Positions 1 to 8,547 of a DNA stretch of 31,475 bases are shown piece after piece. The stretch lies in the NCBI GenBank assembly GCA_014084085.1, contig NPFB01000040.1, forward strand, positions 607,594 to 639,068, given 5' to 3'. This stretch comes from Hondaea fermentalgiana. Its lineage: Eukaryota > Sar > Bigyra > Thraustochytrida > Thraustochytriidae. The notes beneath the pieces were generated by a model. That model was not told the origin of the DNA. It made no database searches and saw only the letters and a list, made by a program, of their open reading frames with translations. Both the position numbers and the translations under genes were made by a program. Position 1 is the first letter of the stretch. Each line of letters opens with the position of its first letter.

Positions 1-336
1 GCGGCGCGGCGCGGAGGAGCGGAGGGCGCGTCGCGCCGCGCGCGGGAAAGGCGAGGAGCGCGCGCGAGGGGATGGATGCATGGCGAGAGGACGAGATGAT
101 GGATGCGCGCGCGGCGCGCGGCGAGAGAGCAAAGCAAAGGCGAGGCCACGCAACGCAACGCAACGCAACGCAACGCAACGCCGAGCCTTGCTCCCGCACG
201 TGACGCGCTGGAGCGTCTCGTGTTTGTGATTGTGTTCGTCTCCGCGCGCGTCGGGCGAGGAGGAGAATGGCGCGGATGATGAACTTTGCAGGTGACTGAC
301 GTGAACTTTTCAATGGTGTGCCATTTTGGTCTGTAG
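1..336 (+). promoter_or_regulatory. 5' region of the eL42 gene
   Basis: This stretch is very GC-rich, with runs of alternating GC, and contains a CGCAA pentamer array at about 148-181. It most likely holds the promoter, 5'UTR and possibly an intron of the eL42 gene. No ATG here opens the eL42 reading frame by an ordinary intron. The ATGs at 267, 276 and 279 could join through a donor at 292-293, but that gives the wrong phase. The only ATG directly followed by GT is at 313-315. Confidence 0.5.
148..181 (+). repeat. CGCAA pentanucleotide tandem array
   Basis: There are about six and a half uninterrupted copies of the unit ACGCA/CGCAA. The array lies about 130-165 bases upstream of the likely start of eL42. 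The same unit, in the same orientation relative to the gene, recurs upstream of the dienoyl-CoA reductase gene at 3996-4037. Confidence 0.9.
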
Positions 337-835
337 GTGAACGTCCCCAAGGAGCGCCGCACCTTTTGCAAGGGCTCGAAGTGCCGCAAGCACACGGTCC
401 ACAAGGTGACCCAGTACAAGGCCGGCAAGGCCTCGAACTTCGCCCAGGGTAAGTCATTTTTCTTCTTGACAAATCGATCTGAAAAACGAGGCTTGTTTTC
501 CATTCTCTCCAATCAATCCACCAACAAGCTAGTCAGCTAGCTTGTTTGGATGAGAGCAGCATGCTTGTCGTGTCGACTTCGAATGAAAATCGCGGAAACT
601 GACAATATTTCGTCTCCAATGTTGCATAAAAACAGGCAAGCGACGATACGATCGCAAGCAGAAGGGCTACGGTGGTCAGACCAAGCCTATCTTCCACAAG
701 AAGGCCAAGACCACCAAGAAGGTGACCCTGCGCCTGGAGTGCAAGGAGTGCAAGACCAAGTGCCAGATCGGCCTTAAGCGCTGCAAGACCTTCGAGCTCG
801 GCCAGAAGAAGGAGGCCGGTGGCCACCAGTACTAA
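337..835 (+). CDS. RPL36A/RPL44: 60S ribosomal protein eL42 (L44/L36a)
   Basis: This is a component of the large cytosolic ribosomal subunit near the E site. Two exons are clear: 337-448 and 636-835, with a phase-1 GT-AG intron at 449-635 (donor GGTAAGT, acceptor AACAG). The spliced product begins [11 protein letters not shown] and continues through [45 protein letters not shown] and KRCKTFELG, which matches eL42 almost end to end, including the two zinc-ribbon cysteine pairs. The product is about 104 residues, the normal family length. In the family the initiator Met directly precedes this Val. Exon 2 starts straight after an acceptor AG at 335-336, so the ATG must be in an upstream exon. 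The only ATG directly followed by GT nearby is 313-315, which would imply a 21-nt intron; otherwise the first exon is left of the window. Identity is certain, the start is not. Confidence 0.95.
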
Positions 836-1877
836 ATCTATTGGGTCCATTGTTATCCTTTCTTCCCTCAAACTCTTTCCTTTTCTCCTTTTGTCTGTGC
901 TCCTTGCCAGTCTCTTGTTCCTTTGCGAAAGTTGTTTCTTTTCTTGAGGTCAGGTCTTGTTTGCGATTCGCATCTCGCGTCTAAGCTATCTCAGTCTTGG
1001 TGCGCCTGCTAGCGTCAGATTGTGAGGATCTTGACACTTGCGGTCATGAGTCTGCAGAAGAATTTGAAGAGCAAATGACTTGTCTAATTCTCATCATTGA
1101 TCGATTGCGTACGCCAGACACTAGATCTTTTCGCATAATACTTTTTGTTTTGGCTTTCACAGCATGGATGACACGGAGGACTCGGTTTTATTTTCGTAGA
1201 CCTTGCGAGATCAACAGCAATCTATGTATACGCCTTCTGTGTAGCCGATGCCCTTTTTTTTCCTGGTGAGTTGAGCGAAAACTGTCAACAAAGTCAAGAC
1301 GAGCCAGACTTGCACGAGGCAAATTGACAAATTTCGGCAAATGACAATGCCCTGTCCGTTTTGCAAACTTGTTTGACCACAAGAAAGAAAAAAACCTTGC
1401 TTGCAAACGTGATAGAGTCGCTCTTGCCGTCATCGCTGGCCGCTTGATTCCCCCAAATTGATTGCAACTAGTACTAGTAGCCAGCCTAGTATTCTATCTA
1501 TACAACTGTAGTGGCGAATCCAAACTCGCAAAGCTGTCACTTCGCGCTGCGCACGCAACAACGCGCTGCGCGCGTGACGCGCGCAGACCACGCGCAGGCA
1601 GGCGGGAAGCGCCGCGACGTGACCCCTGCCTCCGCGAGGAGACCTTTTGCGGCGCGAGACAACTGTCGCTCCATCGAAAGGGAGTGGAGAGAGCTCGGGA
1701 AAGAAAGAGCTTGGGCGGGAGTTAGAACGCGGTGGCCAGCGGCCGTGGCACCTCGCGCCACCCACCTCGAGCCGCTCAACACTACGCTACGCTACGTCAC
1801 GTCACGCCGCGCCGCGCCGCACTGATCCCCGCCGACGTCCAAACGAGCGCGTTTCCCGACGGACGGGAGAGAGCATA
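836..1877. other. Intergenic region, no supported gene
   Basis: The left part (836-1500) is relatively AT-rich and should hold the eL42 3'UTR. The right part (1540-1877) is GC-rich and should be the promoter/5'UTR of the next gene. It includes a degenerate pentamer array (CTACG/TCACG units, about 1783-1807) followed by CCGCG repeats to about 1820. Open frames here have biased composition and no recognisable domain. I see no RNA gene. Confidence 0.6.
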
Positions 1878-2744
1878 ATGGCGGGCGGAAACAAGTCGCC
1901 GGCGCCTCGATCGCCTGCAAGCACAACAGCAGGATCGAAAAAGTCGTCGAGCAAGAAAGCAAGCGCAGCATCGAAAAAGAAAGCTAGCGCGCCCCGAAAA
2001 GCGACCACCAAAAAGGCCACGAAAAAGCCACGCAGCGCCGAGCCCCCTCTTTTGCATCAACTCCAAGACGTGCCCGAGTTCAAAGTCCTCGAAGTTGGAG
2101 GTCGAGGCGTCATCGAGGACAATGAGAACGATGTGCTGCACTGCACGGACGTGAACATTGACGACGAAGAACGCAAGATGGCTATTAGCACGGGTCGTAC
2201 GAGCATGACCGCAGCCGAGCAAGACCTTGCATACTGGCCCAACACCCACGTTGTAGAACGCATGACCACCAAACGAGTCCTCGCAAACGCCGGATCCAAA
2301 CTCACGCCACCCATCTCTCTTCCCAAGGGCAAGGAGGCGGAAGATCAAGTCGAGTACTTGGCGCGCAGTTTTCAGGAGTTCCTTTGTTCGGTTCTCCCCG
2401 AAGTTGCAGCGATCGCTCGGCACAGAGAAACGCAGCGCAGGCAACGCGACGCCCAGCGCGCAGAGCGCGAAAACGAGACCGACGGCGATGTGGAAATGAA
2501 GGAGGAACCGACCCAAGCAGTGGACGCAAAGGGCGGCGAGTCTGGCAAGTCCAATGCTGAGAAATCAAAACGCGAGGGCGCCAACGACGTCGCTTCAAAG
2601 AAAATTCTCGTGACCATGGCCGATCTCGATGCTCTGCGTCAAACCTCAAGAACGCTTCCAGCTCCCTTTGAGCGAAGAATTGTAGAGGCAATGCTCACGC
2701 CGAACTCTCCACCGCAACAAGGTGCAACGCCCGCTCAGTCATGA
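1878..2744 (+). CDS. Hypothetical basic-tailed, probably nuclear protein
   Basis: I do not recognise a family for this 288-residue protein. The first about 55 residues are almost all Lys, Ser, Ala, Thr, Pro and Arg, like a linker-histone tail (clusters such as KKSSSKKASAASKKKAS and KKATKKPR), which suggests nuclear location and nucleic-acid binding. Residues about 60-175 look globular, with conserved-looking segments around FKVLEVGGRG, DVLHCTDVNID and AEQDLAYWPNTHVVERM. A charged helix rich in Arg, Gln and Glu follows at about 185-210, then an acidic/lysine-rich linker. The C-terminus (about 245-275) holds a second structured stretch, KKILVTMADLDAL to FERRIVEAML. The ATG at 1878 was chosen because the open frame upstream has no other ATG and is GC-rich low-complexity sequence. 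The helical segments could be a divergent histone-fold-like unit, but that is a guess. Confidence 0.75.
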   Translation: MAGGNKSPAPRSPASTTAGSKKSSSKKASAASKKKASAPRKATTKKATKKPRSAEPPLLHQLQDVPEFKVLEVGGRGVIEDNENDVLHCTDVNIDDEERKMAISTGRTSMTAAEQDLAYWPNTHVVERMTTKRVLANAGSKLTPPISLPKGKEAEDQVEYLARSFQEFLCSVLPEVAAIARHRETQRRQRDAQRAERENETDGDVEMKEEPTQAVDAKGGESGKSNAEKSKREGANDVASKKILVTMADLDALRQTSRTLPAPFERRIVEAMLTPNSPPQQGATPAQS

Positions 2745-2940
2745 GACATGGAACCTAGCTAGTGGGATGAGCCCAATATAGTGCGCCTCATCGCTCGGGT
2801 GTTTGTAAAAAATAGATCAATGCAGAGAGCCCATCTGAACTGTCGCGAATACAACAAAACACGCCCACATACGCACACGTGCACGTTGTAGAATTGCGAG
2901 TATACGTTGAAGAAACGAAACAGCATTATAAAGTATAATC

Positions 2941-2976
2941 TTCTTCTTCTTCTTCTTCTTCTTCATCATCATCATC
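2941..2976 (+). repeat. TTC/ATC trinucleotide microsatellite
   Basis: About eight TTC units run directly into about four ATC units. The array lies between the convergent 3' ends of the basic-tailed protein gene and the reductase gene, probably within or near a 3'UTR. Confidence 0.9.
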
Positions 2977-3019
2977 TTTGTTTGTCTACTTTCTTTGGAT
3001 TTGCTTTTATGGGAAAATA

Positions 3020-3916
3020 TTACATCTTCGCACGCTCGACGCCGCCCTTGTGCGTCTGGCGCTCCTTGTCCGAAGCTTCGGCGATCTTACGCTTGGCCAA
3101 AAGATACCGCCCACTCGCCTCGTGGTACTGTCCGCCATCGACAACGATCGTCGTCGCGTTAATGTACGAGCCAGCGTCACTTGCCAAAAAGAGAATCGTG
3201 TTGCCAATGTCATCGACAGTTCCAAAGCGGCCGATTGGCACGAACTCGCGCAGATCCGGACCTCCATCAGCACCAAGCATCTTGCCAAAAACACGGCCGC
3301 CGGGTCCGCCAACAGTATTCTCAATTGGACCAGGCGCCACCGAGACAGCGCGGATGCCATAGTCGGTGCCCCATTCCACACCGATATTCTTGGTCAGAAC
3401 GTCAATGGCAGACTTGGCACTCGAAGCCGCCATCTGGAAAGGAAACGCCTTGTAATGCAACGTGGCACTAATGTTGACAATGAGACCCTTGCCACTCGTC
3501 TTGAGGTAAGGAAGCGCAGCCTTGGACATGTTAAAGCAGCCCATCAAATCAATCTGCATGATGGTGTTGAAGCCGTTTGGGGAAAGCTTCTCGATGGTCG
3601 TGGAAAAGTTGCCCGCCGCGTTGTTCACAAGCACGTCCACCGTGCCGAACGCCTCGACAGCCTTCTTGATAAAGTCTTCGCAGCGCTTCGGGTCCCGCAC
3701 ATCGCAAGGGAAGCCCTCGATATTCTTGACGCCGTCTTTGCGTAGAGCCTCGCACGCCTCCTGCAACTTGGCTTCGCGGCGTCCACCAATCACAACCTTG
3801 GCGCCGTGCAGGCCGCACGCGCGCGCGATGCCCAGGCCGATCCCGGACCCGCCGCCGGTGATGACAACCACCTTCCCCTCGAGGAGGTCGGGCCTAAAGT
3901 CTGACTTGAACGTCAT
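3020..3916 (-). CDS. DECR2: Peroxisomal 2,4-dienoyl-CoA reductase-like SDR
   Basis: This short-chain dehydrogenase/reductase should reduce 2,4-dienoyl-CoA with NADPH during beta-oxidation of unsaturated fatty acids (DECR2/SPS19 family). The 298-residue length is typical. The nucleotide-binding motif TGGGSGIG is at 20-27 and NNAAG at 98-102. The classical YxxxK tyrosine is absent: the motif reads SSAK with Lys168, as in dienoyl-CoA reductases, followed by VEWG and VAPGPI, which are characteristic of this subfamily. The protein ends in AKM, which fits the peroxisomal PTS1 pattern (small, basic, Leu/Met). The ATG at 3916 was chosen because it gives MTFKSDF directly before the Rossmann fold. The frame is open further upstream but only through a CGCAA repeat. 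The gene is intronless. A generic trans-2-enoyl reductase is the main alternative. Confidence 0.9.
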   Translation of the reverse strand: MTFKSDFRPDLLEGKVVVITGGGSGIGLGIARACGLHGAKVVIGGRREAKLQEACEALRKDGVKNIEGFPCDVRDPKRCEDFIKKAVEAFGTVDVLVNNAAGNFSTTIEKLSPNGFNTIMQIDLMGCFNMSKAALPYLKTSGKGLIVNISATLHYKAFPFQMAASSAKSAIDVLTKNIGVEWGTDYGIRAVSVAPGPIENTVGGPGGRVFGKMLGADGGPDLREFVPIGRFGTVDDIGNTILFLASDAGSYINATTIVVDGGQYHEASGRYLLAKRKIAEASDKERQTHKGGVERAKM

Positions 3917-4360
3917 CCTGCTACGCTGCTCAACGTCGCTGATCTGCCTCTGCTCTATCGTCGCGCTGCTGTCTCGTCCTCGCGCGCGCTGCGTCGCGTT
4001 GCGTCGCGTTGCGTTGCGTTGCGTTGCGTTGCGTTGCAAAGGTTTTTGCTTGCCTTGCGGAAACGGATCAAGGCAGTGAGCGAGTCCCAAGCCAGGCTTT
4101 CCTGAATCGGACTGACAGAAAACTCACCAAATGACAGGTCCGACGCACACACTTGCGCGAAGGGGGACCAAGACATGACTCGTGTGCGGAGGGGCGTCTT
4201 CCAAGGAATGATCGAAATCGATTGATGTGAGAGCTTACTGTTAGGCTGTTGAGGGACAGACAGAGAGACAGACAGATCCCAGAAGAGAACTGACCGAGAA
4301 ATGTGATGCATTATTTTTTCATAAAATCAATGTCATGTGGAACGAAGGAAACGAGAACCA
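3917..4360. promoter_or_regulatory. 5' region of the reductase gene and 3' flank of the TrmO-like gene
   Basis: On the minus strand this stretch is upstream of the reductase and downstream of the TrmO-like gene. It contains the CGCAA array at 3996-4037, about 80-120 bases upstream of the reductase ATG, and a short GACA-rich stretch at about 4256-4276. I see no coding region in it. Confidence 0.6.
3996..4037 (-). repeat. CGCAA pentanucleotide tandem array
   Basis: On the + strand this reads as GCGTT units with one GCGTC interruption; on the gene's sense strand it is CGCAA/AACGC. Unit, orientation to the gene and promoter-proximal position all match the array at 148-181 upstream of eL42. Confidence 0.9.
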
Positions 4361-5632
4361 TCATGAGTGGGAGGCGGAAGTTTTTGCGCCATCTTGATCT
4401 TGGACAGAATTGACGTCCTCACTATTGTCGCCATTGCTATCTTTACCTTCTGCAGCTTCTTCGGTCTCACGAAAACGGATGCGCCCATCCACGAGGTGCA
4501 CAACGCCGATTGGATGCACATCAGTGCAATGAACAACTCCAGGCGCTGGGTACTCGAGACTAAAATCCATGCCAAGCATTTCAAAAAGCCACTCCCCATG
4601 GCCTTGGCGATCGTGCATTTGCCGAATGTGACGCTTACGGCCATCCCACCGCAGAATTTCCGAGAGAACTTGTACGACGCCCTCTGGACTCTGATATAGG
4701 CCACCTCGTTTGACTTTGCGGGGCAAGCGACGAAGTTTCTCAAGAACCTTGGGGTCAATCTCCACACTCGCAAAATCAGGCTCCAGCGCAGATGAGGCAG
4801 CGATCCATTCCGGTACACGCACTTCGCCCCCCGGCTGATCGTGAATTGGAATGTATGGCTTGATGTCGAGTATAGGAGTTCCTTCCAAGATATCCACACC
4901 ACTCACAAGGAGCTTGCGGTTGTCGGGATCCACGTGCTCGATGCGCACGATCGAGAGTCCAATCGGATTTGGCCGATTGGGACTTCTGCAGCTGAAGACG
5001 CCAACCTTGCGTCGATCTGGCTTACGCGGGGGAAGAATTTTTGACTTGACAAAGTCGGTTGACTCGTTGTCGTGAAAGACAAAGACAAGCCATGCATGGC
5101 TGAAAGAGTCCAAGTCCTCAAGGCAGCCCTTGTCGCAATCTCGCAAGTCGATCATAGCGCGACTTGAAGGGACGCGCGTCGGCTGATTTGGTGTGTAGTT
5201 CCTGGCAGAGTACACGGACCGCGCGTATCCAACGTAACGCGTGCGCAGCCCGTTCTCGAGAAATTCAGACCATACCCGTTGTTTCTGTTGTTGCAGTTGC
5301 TGCTTGGCTTTGGCTTTGGCCCTTGCGTCATCATTGTTGGACTTTGCAGGGCGTACGAGACTATCGTCGCATGCATTTATAGTTGCCTTTGATGTCTGCG
5401 CTGTGGTTGTGTTTGCATGCACGGTCCGCTGCACCGTTGCTGTGGCACCGAGTGCGCGGCGTCGCAGCACGTGCGCTGTCGCCAGCGATGCGACGGCAGC
5501 ACCGGTGGCCGCTGCCGTAACGCAGAGTCCGACGACCACGGGTAGAGAAAAGTCTTGCGTCATCCAAGACGTGGCCCAGCCGCACCTGCGTCCCGATGTC
5601 GTGCCTGCGTCGCCGCTCCCCGATGCGCTCAT
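4361..5632 (-). CDS. TRMO: TrmO/TRMO-like tRNA (N6-threonylcarbamoyl-A37) methyltransferase, N-terminally anchored
   Basis: Members of the TrmO (TsaA/UPF0066) family methylate t6A37 in certain tRNAs using S-adenosylmethionine. The 423-residue product carries the domain at about 130-265. It has the family hallmark RSPNRPNPIGLS at 216-227, preceded by GVFSC, and the second conserved block GVDILEGTPILDIKPYIP at 245-262. The C-terminal part (about 315-385) includes VLSEILRWDGRK, the place where eukaryotic TRMO proteins have a conserved extension. Residues about 29-54 are a hydrophobic Ala/Val/Leu segment followed by RRR, so the protein looks like a signal-anchor membrane protein or an organelle-targeted one. 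The ATG at 5632 was chosen because starting further upstream would translate a CCA microsatellite as a run of Trp. The tail is acidic and disordered. Confidence 0.88.
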   Translation of the reverse strand: MSASGSGDAGTTSGRRCGWATSWMTQDFSLPVVVGLCVTAAATGAAVASLATAHVLRRRALGATATVQRTVHANTTTAQTSKATINACDDSLVRPAKSNNDDARAKAKAKQQLQQQKQRVWSEFLENGLRTRYVGYARSVYSARNYTPNQPTRVPSSRAMIDLRDCDKGCLEDLDSFSHAWLVFVFHDNESTDFVKSKILPPRKPDRRKVGVFSCRSPNRPNPIGLSIVRIEHVDPDNRKLLVSGVDILEGTPILDIKPYIPIHDQPGGEVRVPEWIAASSALEPDFASVEIDPKVLEKLRRLPRKVKRGGLYQSPEGVVQVLSEILRWDGRKRHIRQMHDRQGHGEWLFEMLGMDFSLEYPAPGVVHCTDVHPIGVVHLVDGRIRFRETEEAAEGKDSNGDNSEDVNSVQDQDGAKTSASHS

Positions 5633-5670
5633 GATCAGCAGCTGACGCTCGCCCGTCGCCGATCGCGGCG

Positions 5671-5699
5671 ACCACCACCACCACCACCACCACCACCAC
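5671..5699 (+). repeat. ACC/CCA trinucleotide microsatellite
   Basis: There are about nine to ten uninterrupted ACC units, lying 40-65 bases upstream of the TrmO-like start codon on the other strand. It is probably in the 5'UTR or promoter. Confidence 0.9.
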
Positions 5700-5767
5700 T
5701 CGGACGGCAAGTCCTCGCCAGAACTGCACTTGACAGAGAGGGAGCGAGCGAGCGAGTAACGAAGAGT

Positions 5768-7666
5768 CTATGCGCCGCGGGGACCCTGACACACAGCGCA
5801 GCGCGATGCCGACGCTGCAACTTCGTCTTCGAGCGTCTCCGTTTCGTTGCGCTTGTGGTTTTGGTCCTGGTCCTGGTCCTTGTCCTTGTTCTTGTTCTCG
5901 TCTTGATCTTCTTTTTTCTCCTGATCATCGGTGCCGTCGCTGTGGGTCCCTCCAAGCGCTTTGGCGAGGTCTGTGCCTGGCTCGAGCTTGAGCAGCTTGC
6001 GTAATCTGTACTCGTCAAAGGCGACGGCGTCCTCGCGCGCACTCTTGCACAGGTTTTTCGCGATGCTTTCGAGCCCCACGTTGCGCGTGTACAGAGTAAT
6101 TTGTCGACAGCGTGAGCATGCGCCGACAAGATCAGTGTCGACGCGGCGTAAGAGTCCCGACTCACTTTCGCCGCCAGAGTCCTCTGCTCTTTCGCCGTGC
6201 ATAGCGGCTGGCTCGGGCTGCAAACCAAGCACGGGATTGGTCGGACCTGGAAGCTCAACCTCAATCGTGAGACGATGCAAAACCAGGTACGATCCGCTGG
6301 GAACCTTTGCTTCGCGCCCTTGCAGCAGACGGCGCCGCGAAAGCTTTGCAAGAGCCTTTCGCTGCTTGCTTACCTGCTTACGAAGCCGCTTCTCACTACC
6401 AAAGGTCTCGATGACCTCTGTGTTGGCTGTTTCTCCATTCGTTTCGAGTTCGTAGCGCTGTCGCTCCAGCTTGGCCACCCGCTCTTCGAGATCAGCTAAA
6501 ATTGCCCGGGCGCGATGAAAACGATCTGCTTCAGCGATGGCCTTGACGACTTGCGACATGCGGTCCGAGGTGTACGGGTCGTGACCGAGCCACACGAGAA
6601 CGGGGGCGAAGCGAATTCTTCCTGGTGCGTCCGGGCTCTCGAGCGCCTCAAGCTCTGCATTTACGCAAGCCAATTCGCTATCGAGACGCGTGCGGAACTG
6701 CTGCCAGCATTTCCGTATGTAAGCAGCCTTCTTGCGACGAAAGCGGCGGATGGGCACTGTGAACCATACGAGCAGGCCAGCACATATGCCCAAGTCAATG
6801 AGCCTCCCGCTCGCAACGTCGACAATTGTCCATCCTAGGATCAAATAGAGAAGTGCGGGAACCGCGCCAAGCGCTAGAACGCAAGCAAGACGCATGGCCA
6901 CGAGCTTCCAAAGCTTGGGCAAATGATCTCTGCACAATGGCGTCAGTCTCTCTGTGACAATACCGTTCAGTGTTTCAGGACGCGTCTTGTACGCAGCAGC
7001 AAGCAGCGGGTTCAAAAGCTCGAGATCCAATTCCGCAAATCGTCGCTGCTTGTACAGTAGTCGGCACGAGCTTTGTCGAAAGGGTCGAGAGTTCGCTTCG
7101 AGACGAACCACGCGAAAACTTTCGGCTGGAGTCACGGGTCGTTTGCGGTATCGGCGCCAGTACCCTTGCGCTTGTTTACGATGCTGTTCTTCATCTTCGA
7201 TTTCTTTCTTGCCACGTTGCACGACTGTAAAACGCCCGTACGAGGCTTCAACCTGGACATTTGGTCTCGTCAGCGCCCAATCCTCGAAATCTCTCTCAGG
7301 AGTGAGCATTTCAGGAACAACGCTTTGCGGAGACAAAGCAATGAGCTTTCGCTCCTCCATGAGATAGTCGATGGCTCGGGGCATGAGTGAGGCCTCAAAG
7401 TTGATCTCACTGTACGACTTTTTCGTCGTTCGCAAGTTCACCATGTGTTGGTTTTCCTCGGCCGCGGCCAAGGCTGTCACGGCTGCATCGGCAGTCTCGG
7501 CATGTTCTTGCCCCCGTGCTTTCTCTTTGGCGTTCTCATCGCGCACGAGCAGCTCGGCATATGGATCTCGCACGCCCGCCGTGTCCACCAAGACCGCCTT
7601 GGTGTAGCCCTTGGGCGGTACAGCGCGCGAGAGTCGCTTTTCTCGCGGTGCTTGCATCTTGGGCAT
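5768..7666 (-). CDS. Hypothetical two-TM protein with coiled coil and two CxxC pairs
   Basis: I do not recognise a family for this 632-residue protein. Two adjacent hydrophobic segments, at about 256-283 and 287-307, would form a membrane hairpin. They are preceded by a long charged N-terminal region and followed by a very basic stretch (RRFRRKKAAYIRK), suggesting that both large parts face the cytosol. Residues about 373-448 are strongly helical and charged, probably a coiled coil. A CxxC pair at 517-520 (CSRC) and another at 623-626 (CAVC) could together bind one zinc. Between them is a low-complexity DQ/NK/DK stretch (about 577-605) encoded by a hexamer-like repeat. The first ATG, at 7666, was taken as start, giving MPKMQAPREKR; the frame upstream opens only with a non-ATG codon. 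The gene appears intronless. Confidence 0.8.
   Translation of the reverse strand: MPKMQAPREKRLSRAVPPKGYTKAVLVDTAGVRDPYAELLVRDENAKEKARGQEHAETADAAVTALAAAEENQHMVNLRTTKKSYSEINFEASLMPRAIDYLMEERKLIALSPQSVVPEMLTPERDFEDWALTRPNVQVEASYGRFTVVQRGKKEIEDEEQHRKQAQGYWRRYRKRPVTPAESFRVVRLEANSRPFRQSSCRLLYKQRRFAELDLELLNPLLAAAYKTRPETLNGIVTERLTPLCRDHLPKLWKLVAMRLACVLALGAVPALLYLILGWTIVDVASGRLIDLGICAGLLVWFTVPIRRFRRKKAAYIRKCWQQFRTRLDSELACVNAELEALESPDAPGRIRFAPVLVWLGHDPYTSDRMSQVVKAIAEADRFHRARAILADLEERVAKLERQRYELETNGETANTEVIETFGSEKRLRKQVSKQRKALAKLSRRRLLQGREAKVPSGSYLVLHRLTIEVELPGPTNPVLGLQPEPAAMHGERAEDSGGESESGLLRRVDTDLVGACSRCRQITLYTRNVGLESIAKNLCKSAREDAVAFDEYRLRKLLKLEPGTDLAKALGGTHSDGTDDQEKKEDQDENKNKDKDQDQDQNHKRNETETLEDEVAASASRCAVCQGPRGA
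5865..5912 (+). repeat. Hexamer-like in-frame coding repeat
   Basis: Degenerate tandem units of GGTCCT/TGTCCT/TGTTCT lie inside the two-TM protein gene. On the coding strand they encode alternating Asp, Gln, Lys and Asn. This is a typical length-variable coding microsatellite. Confidence 0.75.
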
Positions 7667-8547
7667 GTTCTTTTGTTGTGCCGCGTCAAGCCAAGCCAAC
7701 CCAGGCCGGGCCAGGCCAGGCCGGGCCGGAGCTCGTGGCTTTGAGCAAGAGCAAGAGCAAGATCAAGATCAGAATCCCAGCCGCGTCGCGCGCCTCAGGT
7801 GCGCAGCGCGACTCTTGTCTCTCTTAAAATTCACTCCAGATGATCCGTTCATCGGGAAAAAAATAAAAAATGATAAAGCGCCAAAACGGTGTGTACCAAG
7901 CCCGTACAAGACAACCACACAATAGTACTGGCTTGATGGGATATTGCGTCGAGTGCCACGGGTATGAGCCTGAGCATAGGCATGAGCATGGGCATAGATA
8001 GACGTGGCCCCATCTGTGCTGACGAATCGTTTGAACCAGAAAAGACGGTCACGTGTGTGTTAGTCAACGACGATCACAAAGCGTGGTATGTATGGGCCCT
8101 ACACTTCTCTGCTTTGCGGGACCAACTCTAGCAAAAGGAAACCTGAGGGGCCCTTGCCGGCCGCAGGGTGCGCAGTGCGCTCAAGGGCGGCCGCGCAGAC
8201 AATCTTGCCCAGTCCAGCTCTTGACCGAAGCTGCATTGAACATGGTCAACGACTCGGATCGCTGGTTTGCGACGCCAACTGGCATGGAGGGTCCGCCAGT
8301 CGACTTGCCATCGCCGTGGGCTGATGTACATATATCTCATGACATCGGGCAAACAGGGGCATTCCTTTTCACATATGATTCCGCAAACTTTTCCATGATA
8401 TGTCATGTCATGCCATGCCATTTGTCATGTACCATCCCATCCCATACCAGATCAGGCCTAACCACACCCTACCATCGCGACACCCAAACTTACGCATCGT
8501 ATCGGCTGTTCGAAGAGGTGCGGCCCCTCTCTTTGCCTCCTTCTCTC
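7667..8547. other. Intergenic region with several degenerate tandem repeats
   Basis: On the minus strand this lies upstream of the two-TM protein gene and downstream of PEX12. It holds a CCAGG/CCGGG array (about 7700-7730), a GAGCAA/GATCAA array (7742-7772), an ATGAGC/ATGGGC-type array (about 7961-8000) and an ATGTC/ATGCC/CATCC array (about 8399-8450). Open frames across it follow the repeats and show no domain. I see no gene. Confidence 0.6.

Noticed and set aside
997..1269. 90-residue open frame on the plus strand
   Set aside because: No domain, biased composition, and it follows the eL42 3' flank. Nothing supports translation.
3549..3818. Open frames antisense or shifted within the reductase and other genes
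   Set aside because: These are shadows of the high-GC coding sequence; the real frames have clear family motifs.
5633..5710. Upstream extension of the TrmO-like frame with a run of tryptophans
   Set aside because: The Trp run is a reading of the CCA microsatellite at 5671-5699. A start at 5632 gives a normal protein.
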